Assembly: GCA_026413225.1 (NCBI GenBank) | Contig: CM048552.1 | Coordinates: forward strand, 188,266,053-188,330,052 | Reading direction: 5' to 3' | Source: Otis tarda | Lineage: Eukaryota > Chordata > Aves > Otidiformes > Otididae | DNA length: 64,000 nt | Shown: piece by piece, positions 36,301 through 49,400 of the stretch | How positions within the stretch are numbered: position 1 is the stretch's first letter | Layout of the letters: each line of letters starts with the position of its first letter | Translations under genes and position numbers: made by a program | Notes under the pieces: generated by a model | What the model was told of the DNA's origin: nothing | The model's database searches: none | The model's input: the letters and a program-made list of their open reading frames with translations, nothing else

Positions 36301-39300
36301 TCCATGCAATCCCCACAAGAGATTTGTTTGCTCAGGAAACAAAGACACATAACAGGACTTTTATGTCTATAAATGAGACTGTATCTCTCCTCCTCATATT
36401 TACAACATGGCTAGCCCTGTCATCTTTGATAACAACACCAAAAGGACTGTTTGCTCCAAAAACAAGCCCTCATTGTTCAGGAAATTACGATTTAAATTTA
36501 TTTTATTTTATTAAACTTCTATTGTTTGACTACCCACGGTGTGGGAGCACTGGAACGTATACAAAGCAGCAAGACTGCTGAAGTCTAAATCAGACTTTAA
36601 TAAGGGAATGTCATGTTTCATTTAAAAGCTTCTCCTCACCTTCCTTTTTTGTGCCGTCAAGTGAAAATAAAACTAGAGTTATAATTACATCGCTGCCTCC
36701 GCTCCACATTATCTGTGAGATCTCTCACATTTCTTTCCACACCTTTTCCACTCCTCCCTAGCTTTGTCGCTTGCTTAACAGCCTGTCAGGACCCCGGCGC
36801 TCCCTCGAATAAGCAGATGACTAGCTGTGGTCCTTGTTCATTATGGGGTGACAAGCTCAAGGAATAAATGCCTACAGCATGGAAAGTTTCATGCCGCAGG
36901 GTGTCAGCCTGACTTGGTTGGGTGGAAAATGAGGTGGTCTGAGCTTCCCCACTGTCTCTGGAGCGTGAAATTGGACAGAGACTGACTCTGACAGATGCTC
37001 ACCCTCTTTGGGATCTCATTGCTGCTCTCAGATCCACCCTGCCACATTGCTGCATTATGCTCTTACAAATTACTGTCAAGTCTTGCTTCTCTTCAGAGTG
37101 CTTGACAAACATTTTGGCCCAAAGCCTTCTTTTTGTTCTCCCTAAGCCTTTTCTTTCTTCATTCCTGTATCTTACCCCTTATCTTCCTACCTCTTCACTT
37201 TTTGCTTCTTGTCACTTTTTCCCTTTCTTTTCTCTCCCATATTTCTCGATTCCTTTTTCCTTCAGATCTTCCCTGTGAACAAGCCTGTTGATCCCCAACA
37301 AGTTATAGGCCATTGGTTTCTTGGCCTGCCCAGAGTTCCTAGTTCCCAGTTGTGGTCCAGACTCCACTCCTCATGGTAAACTCATAGGGCTTCCACGACT
37401 TCAGAGAGGCTCTGTGCACCCACTGGCATGGCTCTTGGGCAACAGGGACCACAGACCATAGTTTCTTCAGGCAGGCATTTTCTGGCTCTGTGTCTGCTAA
37501 ATCCCTGGCCCTCAGGCTAAATGGTGTTGAGTAGCTGCATCGGTGATACTTAGGACTTCTAGAGTAGTTTTATTTTGGAGAAAGCTGATGGGAGCTGGCA
37601 AAAAAAAGAGCTGGGAGGTGTGTTAAACGTAGCAGTTAAGGGGACAAGCAGTCCCTACCCCGCTCTTGTTTGGTGGGTTGCAGTTGTGTTTGGTCTTTGT
37701 GTACCATCATTACTAGAATGAGGCTCCGATCCTAAATTCAGTCATGGTGTATTCTCAAAAGGCAATGGTAAGACTGTAAAACTGAAAGGAAACTCCTGTG
37801 TCACTGAGTTTAGTCTTGTCTTACTGCAGATGATCACATCATACAACACCCTTACCAAAAAGGTATTTTCTTTTGAGGTAGTCGGTTGCCTCCTTAAATT
37901 AGGTAAGTACATCACTGAGAATGCTATATTCGCGATGGGATTTTGCCTTTTGAGCATTAAACTGTGGTCTCTCATCCCAGAGACATCAGTGCTGCCTCTG
38001 AATGTGGCGGGCTCACCCTCTTCTTCCCACCTCCCTTGAGCAACGTAAGCTTTCATACACTTGCATTGCTAGGCAGACTGGGTAAGTGATACTGCTGGAA
38101 GCTAATGTGGCCAGAAAAAAAAAGAAAAGAAAAAAAAAAAAAGAAGAATATTATCTGACTTGATGAGATGAGCCCTACCATGCAGATATATGAGCGTTAG
38201 AGCTAGAACCACAGCTCTGCAGGAAAGGAGAGCCAGGGGAGTGCCAGAGGACCTCTTCTGAGCAGCCTGGATTTCAGCCAGGTTAAAGTGACTCTTTACT
38301 GCAGCCTCAAAATTGCCCCTTTTGCTAGCCTTCACAACAGACAAGAGTGAACCGGCTGCACTTCCACTATGCTTTACCTGATGAGGTCTCTTTCAAGCTT
38401 TTCATAAAAGTAGGCGGCATTGTTCTGACTAAAAGAAACGGTGTTTAATGGGGGAAGCAGCGGCTGAGCGCTTCATGGTTAAAGCGCCAGCCCTTGGCAC
38501 AGACAGGTGTGCGCTGGATGCGGTGTGTTTGTCTTTAGCCCAGGCAGCAGACGGGAGTGCAGAGGTTATGTGGCAGAACCGGTTGTTCTCTGATGCTGAA
38601 GCTCTCTGATTATACAGGTCTCTTCAGCTGGAATAGCTGCTTGAATATATCACTGTGACAAGAAGCCGTATTCTGCTTAAATTACTTTAAGCTAGTGTGC
38701 TTAGCAATTCGCCATGTTCCAGCTTTTAATAAACACTTATCAGAAATATTTCATGGTAATTTTTGATCAGATACATGCAAACATTCAGTAGCAGCATTTA
38801 ATGGAAATTTCAGGAGCTTTACCACTAAAGCCTCTCAGTGGGTCTGAAATCATTTGCAAGCAGACCGATTAAAAGGAAAGCGCTATTGGCAGCTAAATAT
38901 AAAAGATTCAGTTTGTAAATGATCACAGCCCTTTGTAAAACTCAATGAATGGGAATTATTTTAAAGGTTTTAAACATCTTTTTATTTCTTACCTTATTTC
39001 TTAGTATTTGTGGCAAAATGCAAAGCACAGGATTAATCTGACTGATTTATCATTTACTACTATGATGTTTATTTATTGTATATAGAAGTTCATGGATGTG
39101 CCAAACAACATATTATTTACTGAATATAAACCCCATTATTAGTCTCCTGGTGTGTACAGCGAATGAAGAACACTTCAGGAAACAATATAAGCCAACAAAG
39201 CCCGCTGCCTGATCCAACTTGAAGTATACAACAGCTAATGCAGCTCCATAATAATAGAACCTAATAATGATCCTTGGAACGATCCCAGTAAGGACTGACA

Positions 39301-39455
39301 TCCATTATGATTCTTTCTATTTAGGCCAAAAAAGTACATTATGGACCTCCATACATAAAAGGATGGAATCAATGTTCAGCCGAGAAGTTACTTGCCAATC
39401 CAAAGTTTCTTGGAATTAGCACAAATTGTAAAATACATTTGATCCTGACTCAGAA
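33321..39455. other. Long unique non-coding stretch
   Basis: No gene I can support. Items seen: a phrase of the recurring old-repeat type (CCATTGATGTCAGTTGGCTT, then TGGATCAGGCCCATA, at 35436-35469); a pyrimidine-rich tract at 37124-37265 ending TTCCTTCAG, a possible splice acceptor; and an A-rich run with G interruptions at 38114-38148. The part at 38690-38960 is AT-rich and unique. Confidence 0.6.
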
Positions 39456-39512
39456 CAAGGGCTGGATCATATCTTTGGTCCCTTCCAATCCAGTGTTATC
39501 ATTCTGTGGCAT
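39456..39512 (+). mobile_element. Probable CR1 LINE tail, very short
   Basis: AGGGCTGGATCATATCTTTG, then GTCCCTTCCAATCCAGTGTT and ATTCTGTGG, follows the order of the final 55 bp of avian CR1 elements (GGTTGGACTAGATGACCTT, CCCTTCCAACCC, ATTCTGTG). It is diverged and very short, so a chance resemblance is not excluded. Confidence 0.5.
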
Positions 39513-41462
39513 AAGTGGAAAAATATTATGGAGCAGATGAGAATTTCAGCTTTCAGATTGAAAAAGAAAGATATACACCAGGAAACGGTATCAGAAGAAC
39601 AGCAAGTATAGGCAAAAATCTCCTGGTGGGAATTTTTCCTGCTCTATAATTCCCTCCTGTTCCATGCTTCACGTATACTGTACTGATTTGCTGATTTGTA
39701 GTTGTGGCACTTTTATTACGCTTAATATCGCCCGTGAGTGTAGCTCACACAGGCATCACTTTTCAAACGCAGTTGTGGAAATGGAAGAATGCAGTGGGCA
39801 AGTACTTGTTTCCTCTTATTCTCATCTTTAAAGAAGTATGGCCATCGTGTGTCTCTTCCATCATTCTGAGTTAGTCTTTCTCACTCGACTCACAGTCGTG
39901 TTCTGCGCAATGCCTTCTTAATTGCAAAGCACCGTGTTGGTTTCTCATGGCAAACAAATGAAAGTCAAAACACATTTGCCTGGTGGTGCCAAGCACAAAA
40001 CTCATCACTCCTGAGTTTAAATGTAATGCACTTTGCAGAAACAAATTGTTGCTACCAATGCAACTGAGGCATGCAAATAAAGCAAACCAGATTGTAAGCA
40101 TGCGATCAAAAGAACTGTATGTATTTTCCTTTTCTCCCTCCTTCTCTCTATGAATATGTATGTTTTGTATTTAATGCCTTTGCCCATAGAATGGTCATTT
40201 TATATTGTTTTTTCCCTCGTCACATCCTTGAATAATAAATACAAGTTGTATTAGCATAAACCCTGCTTGCTAGCTTTGTTTGTAAAACAACAGCTTTTCT
40301 AATACACTGTCAATATATTGACAGACTTCAGAGTGTCAAAATTCTGTTCTTTCATTTCAAAGTTTTTTTTCTAGGTTCTTTGTGTTAGTGTTACAGCCTC
40401 GTGCCTGTGGCGGCAATAGGTGCTTTTGTTCCTGCTGAGGAGTTGCTAGTGCTGATGCTCACTCTGCTGTCTCCTGTTTTCTGGTGAAATCGATGGTTTC
40501 ATGTCCTCTTTGATCTGCGTTAATTACAGAGGGGCATGAAAGCAATGTTAATTGCTTCACTTCTGACTTCAGTTCTTGTCCTCAGAAATACATTTCTCCT
40601 CCCATATTGACTTTGTGGATGCAAACACATGGGTTTTATCCACCGATGGGCCATGACCTCGGCAGTTCTCTGTGACCAGACTTTGAGCAGCAACTCATTC
40701 TGCTCAGTCATGTACTGATCGGTGCAAAAGCAGGCTCCTTGCTTCAGAATTGCTTCCTGTTGGGTGTGAAACCTGAGCAAATAATTCTCTTTCCAAAGGG
40801 AAAGCTTATATTGTTTTCTGGATGTTTATCCCCCACTGTGTAGGTATTAATCTTTCTATTATGGGCAATATTAATAATTGACAGAGGGCAGGAAATACAA
40901 ACAGTTTTAATCTGAGCTTCATACATTTATTTAACAACAACGTATTCATTTTTAATGACATTATGGATTTTTAAGTAGGGGAAAAAAGTGCATTCTCTCA
41001 CTGGGGTGTGACTGAGGTCTTACATTCCTACATGGGAGAAAAAGTTCAGACCTGACCTTGAGGTGTTTAAGCACAATCTTAAATAGTTGTGATAATATTC
41101 AAACCTAATAATTCTTGTAAAAGTATCTTCAAAGGAAACTGTGATAGGGTACAATCACTGGAATGTATTTATTATAGGTCTCTGAATTGCTACCTAAATG
41201 CATAACAAGCAACATAGCACCTCAGACAGCCTTTATTAAGTACTCCGTTCTTTGAAGGGCAGGTCATAGACTTTACCACTATTTACTAGATTTAATAGCT
41301 TTTAAGGGATTGTAGTAACAAAAAACTTCAACTCCCAAAGCCAAACATGATGCCTGAGTCATGTATTGTATTGTAGAGTCTACCCTGCTTTTCAGAAATA
41401 ATCAATCTTGTATCTTTAAGTGCCTCAAACACATTTGAAAATATAAGCTGTAGAAAGTTTTT
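39513..41462. other. Unique non-coding DNA with a perfect palindrome
   Basis: No gene seen. An 18-bp perfect palindrome lies at 40307-40324. The remainder is AT-rich unique sequence. Confidence 0.6.
40307..40324. promoter_or_regulatory. Perfect 18-bp palindrome with two TGACAG half-sites
   Basis: CTGTCAATATATTGACAG equals its own reverse complement. CTGTCA/TGACAG is the core recognised by TALE homeodomain proteins (MEIS, PKNOX, TGIF), so the site offers two inverted half-sites separated by six A/T bases. Binding is only an inference from the motif. Confidence 0.3.
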
Positions 41463-41785
41463 CTATCATAGAATCATAGAATGGTTTGTGTTGGAAGAGA
41501 CTTAAAGGTCATCCAGTCCAACTCCCCTGCAAGGAGCAGGGACATCTTCAACCAGATCAGGTTGCTCAGAGCCTCATCCAACCTAGCCTTGAATGTTTCC
41601 AGGGATGGAAACATCCAACCTGTTCCAGTGTTCCACCACCCTCATTGTGAAAAAAGTCTTCCTTATGTCCAGTCTGAATCTACCCCCCGTCATTCTATCA
41701 CAACAGGCCCTGCTAAAGAGCTTCTCTCTATCTTTCTTATAAGGCCCCTTTAGGTACTGGAAGGCCACTATCAGACTTGAACATC
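41463..41785 (-). mobile_element. CR1 LINE, 3' end with ORF2 tail
   Basis: On the minus strand the end of ORF2 ([40 protein letters not shown]) leads into a 3' UTR with ATGACCTTTAAG-type sequence and a tail of CATAGAAT units at the 41463 end. Missing codons around the usual [13 protein letters not shown] phrase indicate a small internal loss. The 5' limit is unclear: homology fades at about 41785, where the sequence diverges from the CR1 pattern. Confidence 0.92.
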
Positions 41786-44700
41786 CCTTTCTTGTATTAA
41801 GTGCTCTCCAGCCCAAACTTCACATAAGTTTTTTTTTACTGGCATCAAACATTCCCCATCCATAGCTCTCGATGGCCACAGCCTTGGGCTGGTGCTGGTG
41901 TTTGTTAAACTGTGTAATGAACTGAGCCAGGGAACTGGTCTGGTTGAAAAAAAATAGCAAGGGAGGAGGGAAAAAATAACGGTCATTAGATTCCCTGCAT
42001 TCTCTGTGTGGCAGACGCAAGTCACTGGAGGTGGAGCTGCCCATTGGCTTAAATGCCATTGCTACAGGTTGTCTAACCACAGCCTCAGGGTGAAGCCCTT
42101 CAGTAATGACACACTTTTCATTGACCATGTCAGAACATAAATTCCCAGATATGGGCTCACTAAAATGGCCTTCAACAGAGCTTTTGCAGTTGTGGAGACC
42201 TAGTCAAACTGTACTTGATGGCAGGTCGGCTGGAGGTCACTGTCACATGATGCTCACCGGCAGCAATTGTCTCTAAAAGGGTCATGAAGTCATATTTATC
42301 ATCTTTTGAGCTGAGAAGACTCTTCACCATTATCTCTCAAGATGACCCTAGAGAAGATAAACCTTGAATCTTGCATCCTAGCTGATTCACTCGTACAGCA
42401 TATGTAAAAACACTTGCCTGCCTCCATCATCAGATGAGAGACACAGTAAGCAGAGGTGGCTGGGGGCTTTCTGAGGGAACACATTCATTTCAGCAGAATC
42501 AGATGTGAGAAGCTCTGGCTCAGGTCTTTGATCTGAATCAGGTGATTTTGGCGCATCAATTGCAACCTTCTGACCAACATAGAAGCTCTAACCAACCTGC
42601 CTGCTGCCTACTCTAAGGTTTGGTTTAGGTTGGCATTTCATGACTTTTTCAGGAAAAAAATATTGAGATAATTCTAAAGGAGAATGGGAAGCATTTTTGA
42701 AATTCCAGAAATTTTTGAGGATGGAAAACATTTTTCCAGATCAGCCTAATCCTGAATAGCCAAAAACCTGGGGAGGGACAGGAATTTTAGGTGCCGTGAG
42801 GGATGTAGGTGATGATAAGTGGTAACATGCACACATTGATTTTATTTTCCCCCTCTTTGATTATCTTTGGCCAAGAGATATAACAAAAATGCCTACTGCA
42901 TACTTTGGCATGGAAATATTTCCATAAATGTGGGCAGAAGCTGAAGTTGCCTGCAGCTGACTATGGGTGGTAGCTTGTGTTTATTTTGTGATGATTGTCT
43001 TAGACAAAATCTTTTGGGGATCAGGGGCTTTCCTAGCTGGAGGTAGACTGTCAGGGCCAGGGTGGGAATTATTCCACGCCAGCATGCATAGAGAATGCTG
43101 CCATCTCAGCTTCACAAAGCTTTCTGCCAAGCTTTACTCCTATGAGTAAGTCTTCCTTAGGCTAATTATCGCTCATTGGATTTTGGTGGATAGGAAGAAC
43201 ATTTTCATGTAAGTGAGAGTAGGCTGAAGTGAGGCCTTCACTCTGGTTTGGATGCCTTCAGGATCTGTAAAGCTGCTGCAGTGCCAGACTGTGTTTGAGT
43301 TTAACATGCCTTGTTTCATAGCTTATTAACGCAAATACATGCAAGAAGATTGAGCTTAAGCACATTATTTCAGTCATGTGGCTGTAAGGGCTTGCACATC
43401 AGAGCAGACAGCAGTCTGCCTACCTCATAACAGAAGTAGTGAAGCTCAGGGGTATGCCTACCTGTCTGTTAGATATGCACTAAACATCTCTATTACAAGA
43501 TGGGACAAGATTGCAGCTAATGTGGAAGATGCGTGCTCCTGCAGTGACAAAATACTCTTACTCAGCTAGGTGAGATCCCACAGAGAATATCCCAGAACCC
43601 AAAAGCAGAAATCCTATCTTCACTACAACTCCACCACTTCCAGCCACAACTGTCTCTACCTAAGCAGGATCATCAGTATAATATACAAATCAAGATAAAG
43701 AGCAAACTGAGGCACCTTCTGAATTAGTGGAGAGCTGGCGAACAATAGAGAACTATCTCTGAAGTCCTGCCATTGTTCCCAGAAGAATGGTTTTGTTCAG
43801 TCCCAGTTTTACTTAAGGAGAGATCAAAGGAAGGAGTGAAAAAAAGAAGAGCTATTATAAGCATGAACACCTTCATTTCACTTCATCCGGAACACTGAAA
43901 TCTGTAGGAGTCTTGCGCATCTAACAGCGGAATTGGGTCTCATCATTTGTGGCTTCTCTGTAATTTTTTTTTTCATTTTGAACTCCTCCAGTCATTTCAA
44001 GCTTTTGAATAGATGTGGTGACACAATGGCTTTCCCTGCCCCCTGCCACTGCAATGATCCCTCTGATAATTCTGTCTCCTGAAACCCATCTGTACCTCCA
44101 GCCCAAAGTTTAAATAGGGCATTGGCTGGAGCCCTTTCAGCTGCATTTGGTGGGACTTTACTGCTTTGGAGTCATGTTAAAGCTGATATATAGCTCAATC
44201 CACACTGCCCACAAAAGGTAATTGTTCAATTTTATTTTTATAGTCCTTCAATTTACAGCAGGTAGTTAGATTTTGTATAGGCTTATGCATTTCAGATGGC
44301 AAAGCCCTCTCATTTTAGTGCAAGGGTTTCACGTAGCCACCTGCAGAATGTATTTTAAAAAAGCCTGGCATTTTTTTGTTATGGGTTCTGGGACAACTTT
44401 GTTACACATGTGGTTTAATATGATGTAGGATTAATTATACCCTATAGGCAACTCCAAAACTTTTGTCTTTGCCTCTGAAAGGAATGCTTTAGAGGTGTCC
44501 AACCACATTAAGAGGGGAAAACATTCTCTACATTATTACTTTGCTGTTTTTGAGCAATGGACTGGCCGTTGCTATGCTGTGATGGTTCTGCAGCTTCAGG
44601 AATTGCATGTGAATTTTTCCTTGTGAAGGGCTATTTAATCTGTAAAAATTGCATTCCTGGGGTCCCAGGCATATTATGAGCTTTAGAGACTAGCCCAGCC

Positions 44701-45224
44701 TATGAACACCCCCACATGTCATGCTTAATTATTTCCCCCAGAGCAGATAAACCTTAGGAGACACTAAAAGCAAAAGAAGATGCTGGCTGTAGTGGAAGAC
44801 TTAGATGGCAATCACCTAGATTAGATAGCAAACCAGCAGAAGGCAAAGCTGTTTGGCTTTCACAGGAGACTTCACAATGTTACTTAATTTAATGGTACTG
44901 CATTAAATAATAAATAATAGAATGAGAGCCTATGAGGTGCTTCTTGGTATCTTTCTCATGCCGAACTGTTATGTCTTTGTCTAGTGTCCCACTTCAACAT
45001 TACGCAGGAGCAAACAACTGTCTGTTCTGGTGGTGTAAGTGAATTTAATCTAACATCCTCTCACCAGTAATGGTCAGTGCATATGAAAACAGTTCTGGAT
45101 GCTCAGTATTGGTGCTAATGGGAAGAACTTCCAAAACTGTAGCAGTTGGGAACACGTATGTGATGATACAAAATCCCTTATGCTTTTCCTTCCCATAGCT
45201 TAGTTGCTGTTCAAAGGTTAAGAA
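41786..45224. other. Unique non-coding DNA, no gene seen
   Basis: No recognised coding, RNA or mobile sequence. The frames at 41771-42128 (minus) have no domain. Confidence 0.6.
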
Positions 45225-45505
45225 TAAATAATTTTGTCATTGCTAACTGTTGCTCTTTGCTCTATATCATTAAGAAATGCAATAATCAACAGCTCTAGCA
45301 TGGAATTTGTGGGGATCCTGCTGTTAATCTTTTGCCACAGTAAAAGCAAGCTGACTATTCTTGTTCTTTGATCTCAGTCTCTTAGCCACTTTCCAGTGCA
45401 TGACAAAATGTTACCTCTCATCCCATGACTACTTATTTTTCATAATGGTCTCTAGTGAGAGACTTGGTCAAAAGCTTTTGCAAGTTTAAATAAATAGCCT
45501 CTGGT
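45225..45505 (-). mobile_element. Ancient CR1/L3-like LINE, RT motif A fragment
   Basis: The minus strand reads KAFDQVSH (about 45453-45476), a clear RT motif A of the CR1 type (YLDFQKAFDKVPH in typical copies), followed by a stop and then KISSHGMRGN, matching the RKLSSHGIGG-type phrase. Further along, QLAFTVAKD and a degenerate NSRIPTNS / IIAFLNDIEQ correspond to the region of motif B ([10 protein letters not shown]) and the LFNIFLNDI phrase. Several stops and frame changes show great age. This is the internal RT region and not a 3' end, so the rest of the copy has been lost or has decayed beyond recognition. Confidence 0.65.
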
Positions 45506-46357
45506 GGTTGCTAAGGGACAGGGTATTTCAGCTCTCCATGTGAAATGTGTGAAATGCAAGAGTATTTGAAGGCCAAGCTTTCTTACCAGCAAGATATGAC
45601 CACAGGAGGGGGATTCATCTCAGCTGCCTTTAGCTGTCTACATGCCAGCTGTCTAATCCGAGTTAGTTATCTATACTGTGTCTTTAGTCACTGTAGAGGG
45701 AGAGAAGTACCTCCAAAGGGCAATTCATTTCATCCTAAAAAGGTGTGTTTAAAGGTTTAATTTGTCGAGATGCTGACTTCAATGGCAAATCTGGCTTAAG
45801 TAGTTTCTGCTCCTGAATTTGCAATTCCCCTCCCCTTTGAATGTGTTGGCATAGCTGTTGCTGGGCTGTGCTAGAAGAGGGAAACTGAATAGATTTGACT
45901 TATTTTTAATGTCAGAATAGACTCTTATGGAAGATAAGGATATGGTTTTACAGGCAGGTGAGCTGATTTAATGGCTAATTAACACTGAGAGGTGAAGGTC
46001 TGGGTCATCTTCCCTCCTCCTCTGTGACAGGATGTTCTGGTCCTCAAGAACCCCACCACATGTTCCCATCCTCCCTCTGTGTTTGCACGATGCTCCTGTA
46101 CTTGCATGATGAACTTGTCAGGGACATAATCCAAAATAAAATGAGCAGCACCAAACATCATAGTATTTATTTTTAGCTATGTTATGTCCTTGGTTTTGCT
46201 GTTGTTGCACCTACCAGACTCGTAGCACTGGTGGTGAGGGAAGAGAGTGTGGAGGAGGTTGGGCCAGACCACTTGGTAGTAATGCATATTTCTATGGATG
46301 CAAAATGACTCATGACACCAGACACTACATAGTCACTGGGTGAGAGGTAATGCTTTA
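45506..46357. other. Unique non-coding DNA, no gene seen
   Basis: Contains TGACTTCAATGGCA at 45774-45787, another instance of the recurring phrase. Nothing else recognised. Confidence 0.55.
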
Positions 46358-46499
46358 AAGCAGGTTGCTCAAGACTGTGTCCAGATATTCAAAACCTGGC
46401 TGGACGCAGTCCTGGTCAACTTGGTCTAGCTGACCTTGATTGAACTAAATAATCTCAAGAAGTCTCTTCCAACCTCAACAGTACTGTGATTCCATGATT
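46358..46499 (+). mobile_element. CR1 LINE, 3' end, different subfamily
   Basis: GCAGGTTGCTCAAGACTGTG, then GATATTCAAAACCTGGCTGG, GTCAACTTGGTCTAGCTGAC and CTCTTCCAACCTCAACAG, then the tail TGTGATTCCATGATT. This is the CR1 group whose 3' UTR carries the TCTAGCTGACC phrase, distinct from the copies at 7149 and 14757. About 140 bp remain, moderately diverged. Confidence 0.85.
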
Positions 46500-49400
46500 A
46501 GGACTGTCCTCCACAAAGAGTCTTTTTATGCTGCTTAAATCAGTGGTAGGCATTACAGCCTGGTCCTGTAAATAGCCATAGTGGCACAACTGAGAAGGTG
46601 GCAAACTGGACCGTGAGAATGTGAACACTTGACTGAGGGTGGAATTTTTATAAACTAGTTTTCCTGTTGCAGTCTGCATCTTGTTGAGCAACCTTTATGT
46701 AGTTTGGAGTAATTTTGTTCACTCCAGGCACCTATTTCATTTCACTGGTTGTAGGGCCTTGATGAGCAGCTTAGATTAAATGGCTGACTTTCAGATGACT
46801 AAAGTTTGGCAAGCCGAGTGTCACTGTAAGCTGCTACACGTCAGTGCTACTTGAGGCCCAGAATGCAGCCGTTATGAAAGGTTGGCTCGTGTAGCCTCAG
46901 AGGGCTCAGGGAAAGCCTTTCACAATATGGTAAAATCGTTTTGCTCCTGGGCCTGTTTTTTTGGTGTTAATGTTATGCTTGTAAACCTCAGCTGATCACT
47001 GCACTTTCCTGATTTCCTGTCTCTAACTGATTTAAGTGGGGACTCCATTAGGACATCACAAGTGATGTGGTTATTTGGTATGCTCAGAGCGTCTTCACTT
47101 ATTTAAAAAGAATGAAGACAATGGGTGAGTCATCCATTATTTATTGATAGCACTTAAGAAAGCACTGTGGTAGATGCTATTGCAAATGCACATACCATGT
47201 GATCGAGAAATTAAAGTCTGTGGATGACACTTCCTAAGGATTGTTTCAAGAGGTCTTTCAAAAGGAACAGCTTCCAAGCTTTGACAGCTTTGAAAGGATT
47301 GCTTTGGAAGCTCTTTATAAGTTGCATGAATGACTATTTTCAGATGGCGTCAGAAAGCCACATAAATTCCGCTACATCCTCAGATGCCCAGATGTTGCAC
47401 CTAGTTGAATGAGAAAGGCCAGAAGGTAGCTAGGCCAGAAGGTAGCTAATCTACCTTTTACCCAACCTGCCTTTCATTATGTCTTCAGGGATGAACTGTA
47501 TCCCTAGATCAGTGTCTAGGAGAGAACAAGACCTAGAGCCTTGCTTCTCCACGCCACCTTCATGACTTGCTGATCTTTAGGGTATTTCCACAAAGCAGGA
47601 CCTACTTAGAGATCCTGCAAATGTGGTGACTCACAGTAAATGAGGATCTAAGAAGAGGCACCCTTCCTTTTTATATCCATGGAGGCCTCAATCACAATTT
47701 CTCTTACTTTCTTGCCAAGCCAGACGCATATTGGAGTTTGACCCATGCATTGCTGTCTAATGACATAAAGCTGCTCACAGGTTTCCTTTCTTATGCTCAG
47801 TACATCTAATATCAGAGAGAGTGGAATGTATCGTGTGTTTATGAGGTGGAGTCAAACTGATAACCAATGGCCCTAGAAACAGTGTAACTAAGTTACAAAA
47901 ATACAAGGCTAAAATATTAGGATTTGGACTCTTCGTCCCAGCTTTGAATGCTTACAGCATAATGTTCATGTCTGAAATAGTTGTCTAAATACCATTTATA
48001 CTCGAGGGGAAGAAGCGGGCACTTCTAGGCTGTGACTCATCTGGCCGATTTTAATTGTCTTGCTTTGGCATAGAAACTTCTGTTTCTCTCAGCTGACTAT
48101 AAAGGAAGACTGGGTGAGCAGATCAGATGAGGACATCCAGATGGAGGTAAGATGCGTCCTCTCAGTGTGTACCAACCACAGCACACGTATGTGTGTGTAA
48201 TCTACCTTTCTGTGTGTGCAGGAAAAGTTAGTCTCTTCCACACAAACTGGACTGCTGCAACCCAGCAAATGTAATAAAAACTTGAATTCAGCTGGCTTTC
48301 AGAAAATGAGAAAATCAGTGTGTAGCTGGAGGAAGAACATAAGGGAGGAGACTTGACTGGTTTAAAAGCACCAAGACAAATATAAAACTGCTGGCTTGTT
48401 CTTTAGACTCCTGGAAAATAGGTCCAGTCTGTTGTTCCTATGAGCGTTTCACTAAAAAATGCAAACCCCTTGCCAGGTGAGATACTTGCTTTTAAGTTTC
48501 TGCACATTGTGGAGCGATTCAAACTCATATTCCTCTCTGCTATTTGTATATGATGCTACACTTTCCACTTATTTCTAAGGATCTTCCCAATGTGCGGAAA
48601 GGTTAGTAGATGTAGGCTTGAGTCAACCAGGGATTCTCTGTCTGTACTTGGAAATTGTAAAACTGCGATGTCTCTGTATGTAATTAGTTCAAGCACTGCG
48701 CCAGACTAATGGGACTACATATCTTCCAGATTATATCTGACTGACTTGGAGAGATGGAGACATCAGAAATGTAGGCATTTGCTCCACTGGACTGGGAAAT
48801 GTGTTCGTGATATGAAAACATTTTTTTTTTCTGTTGAATGTTGTGTAAAAGAACTAAATGAAAACCATCGTTAGTGTGATGAGTTCTGCTTTCTCTGTAA
48901 ATTGGTCGTGGCCTAGTACTGAAGTCCTATGCTTATTCTTTAGAGGAGATTTGAACTTTGCTACTGGATTCTTTTCTGCTGTAAATATCACTGTATTTAT
49001 TTTGTGCAGCCCTTGTTGTTATGCTGCGTTGGTATCTAAGTAACACTTGCTACTCAGAATTACAAGAAAACTTGAAATAAACAGGAAATCAGAGGAGGTA
49101 AACTCAGGGTACCTTTTAAGTTTCTGTGGGATTTTGAAGGACCAGTTGTTTTGCACCAGTGCTGGAAGTGTTGCAATTTGTCTTAATACATAGCAATATC
49201 AAAAACAATCAGTCTCAGAAAGTACCTGGTTTCCATTGGCAGGAAAAAAAAAAACCAAATAACAATGTTGGGGTTTTTTTGATACTGGTCTTTTGTGCTT
49301 CCACAAAACCTGGATATTTTCTGTCGAGACTTTCTGCCTTCAGCCACCCATAACAAACAAAAGAATATGTTGACTACTCTCCATGTATTTTTACTGTTGA

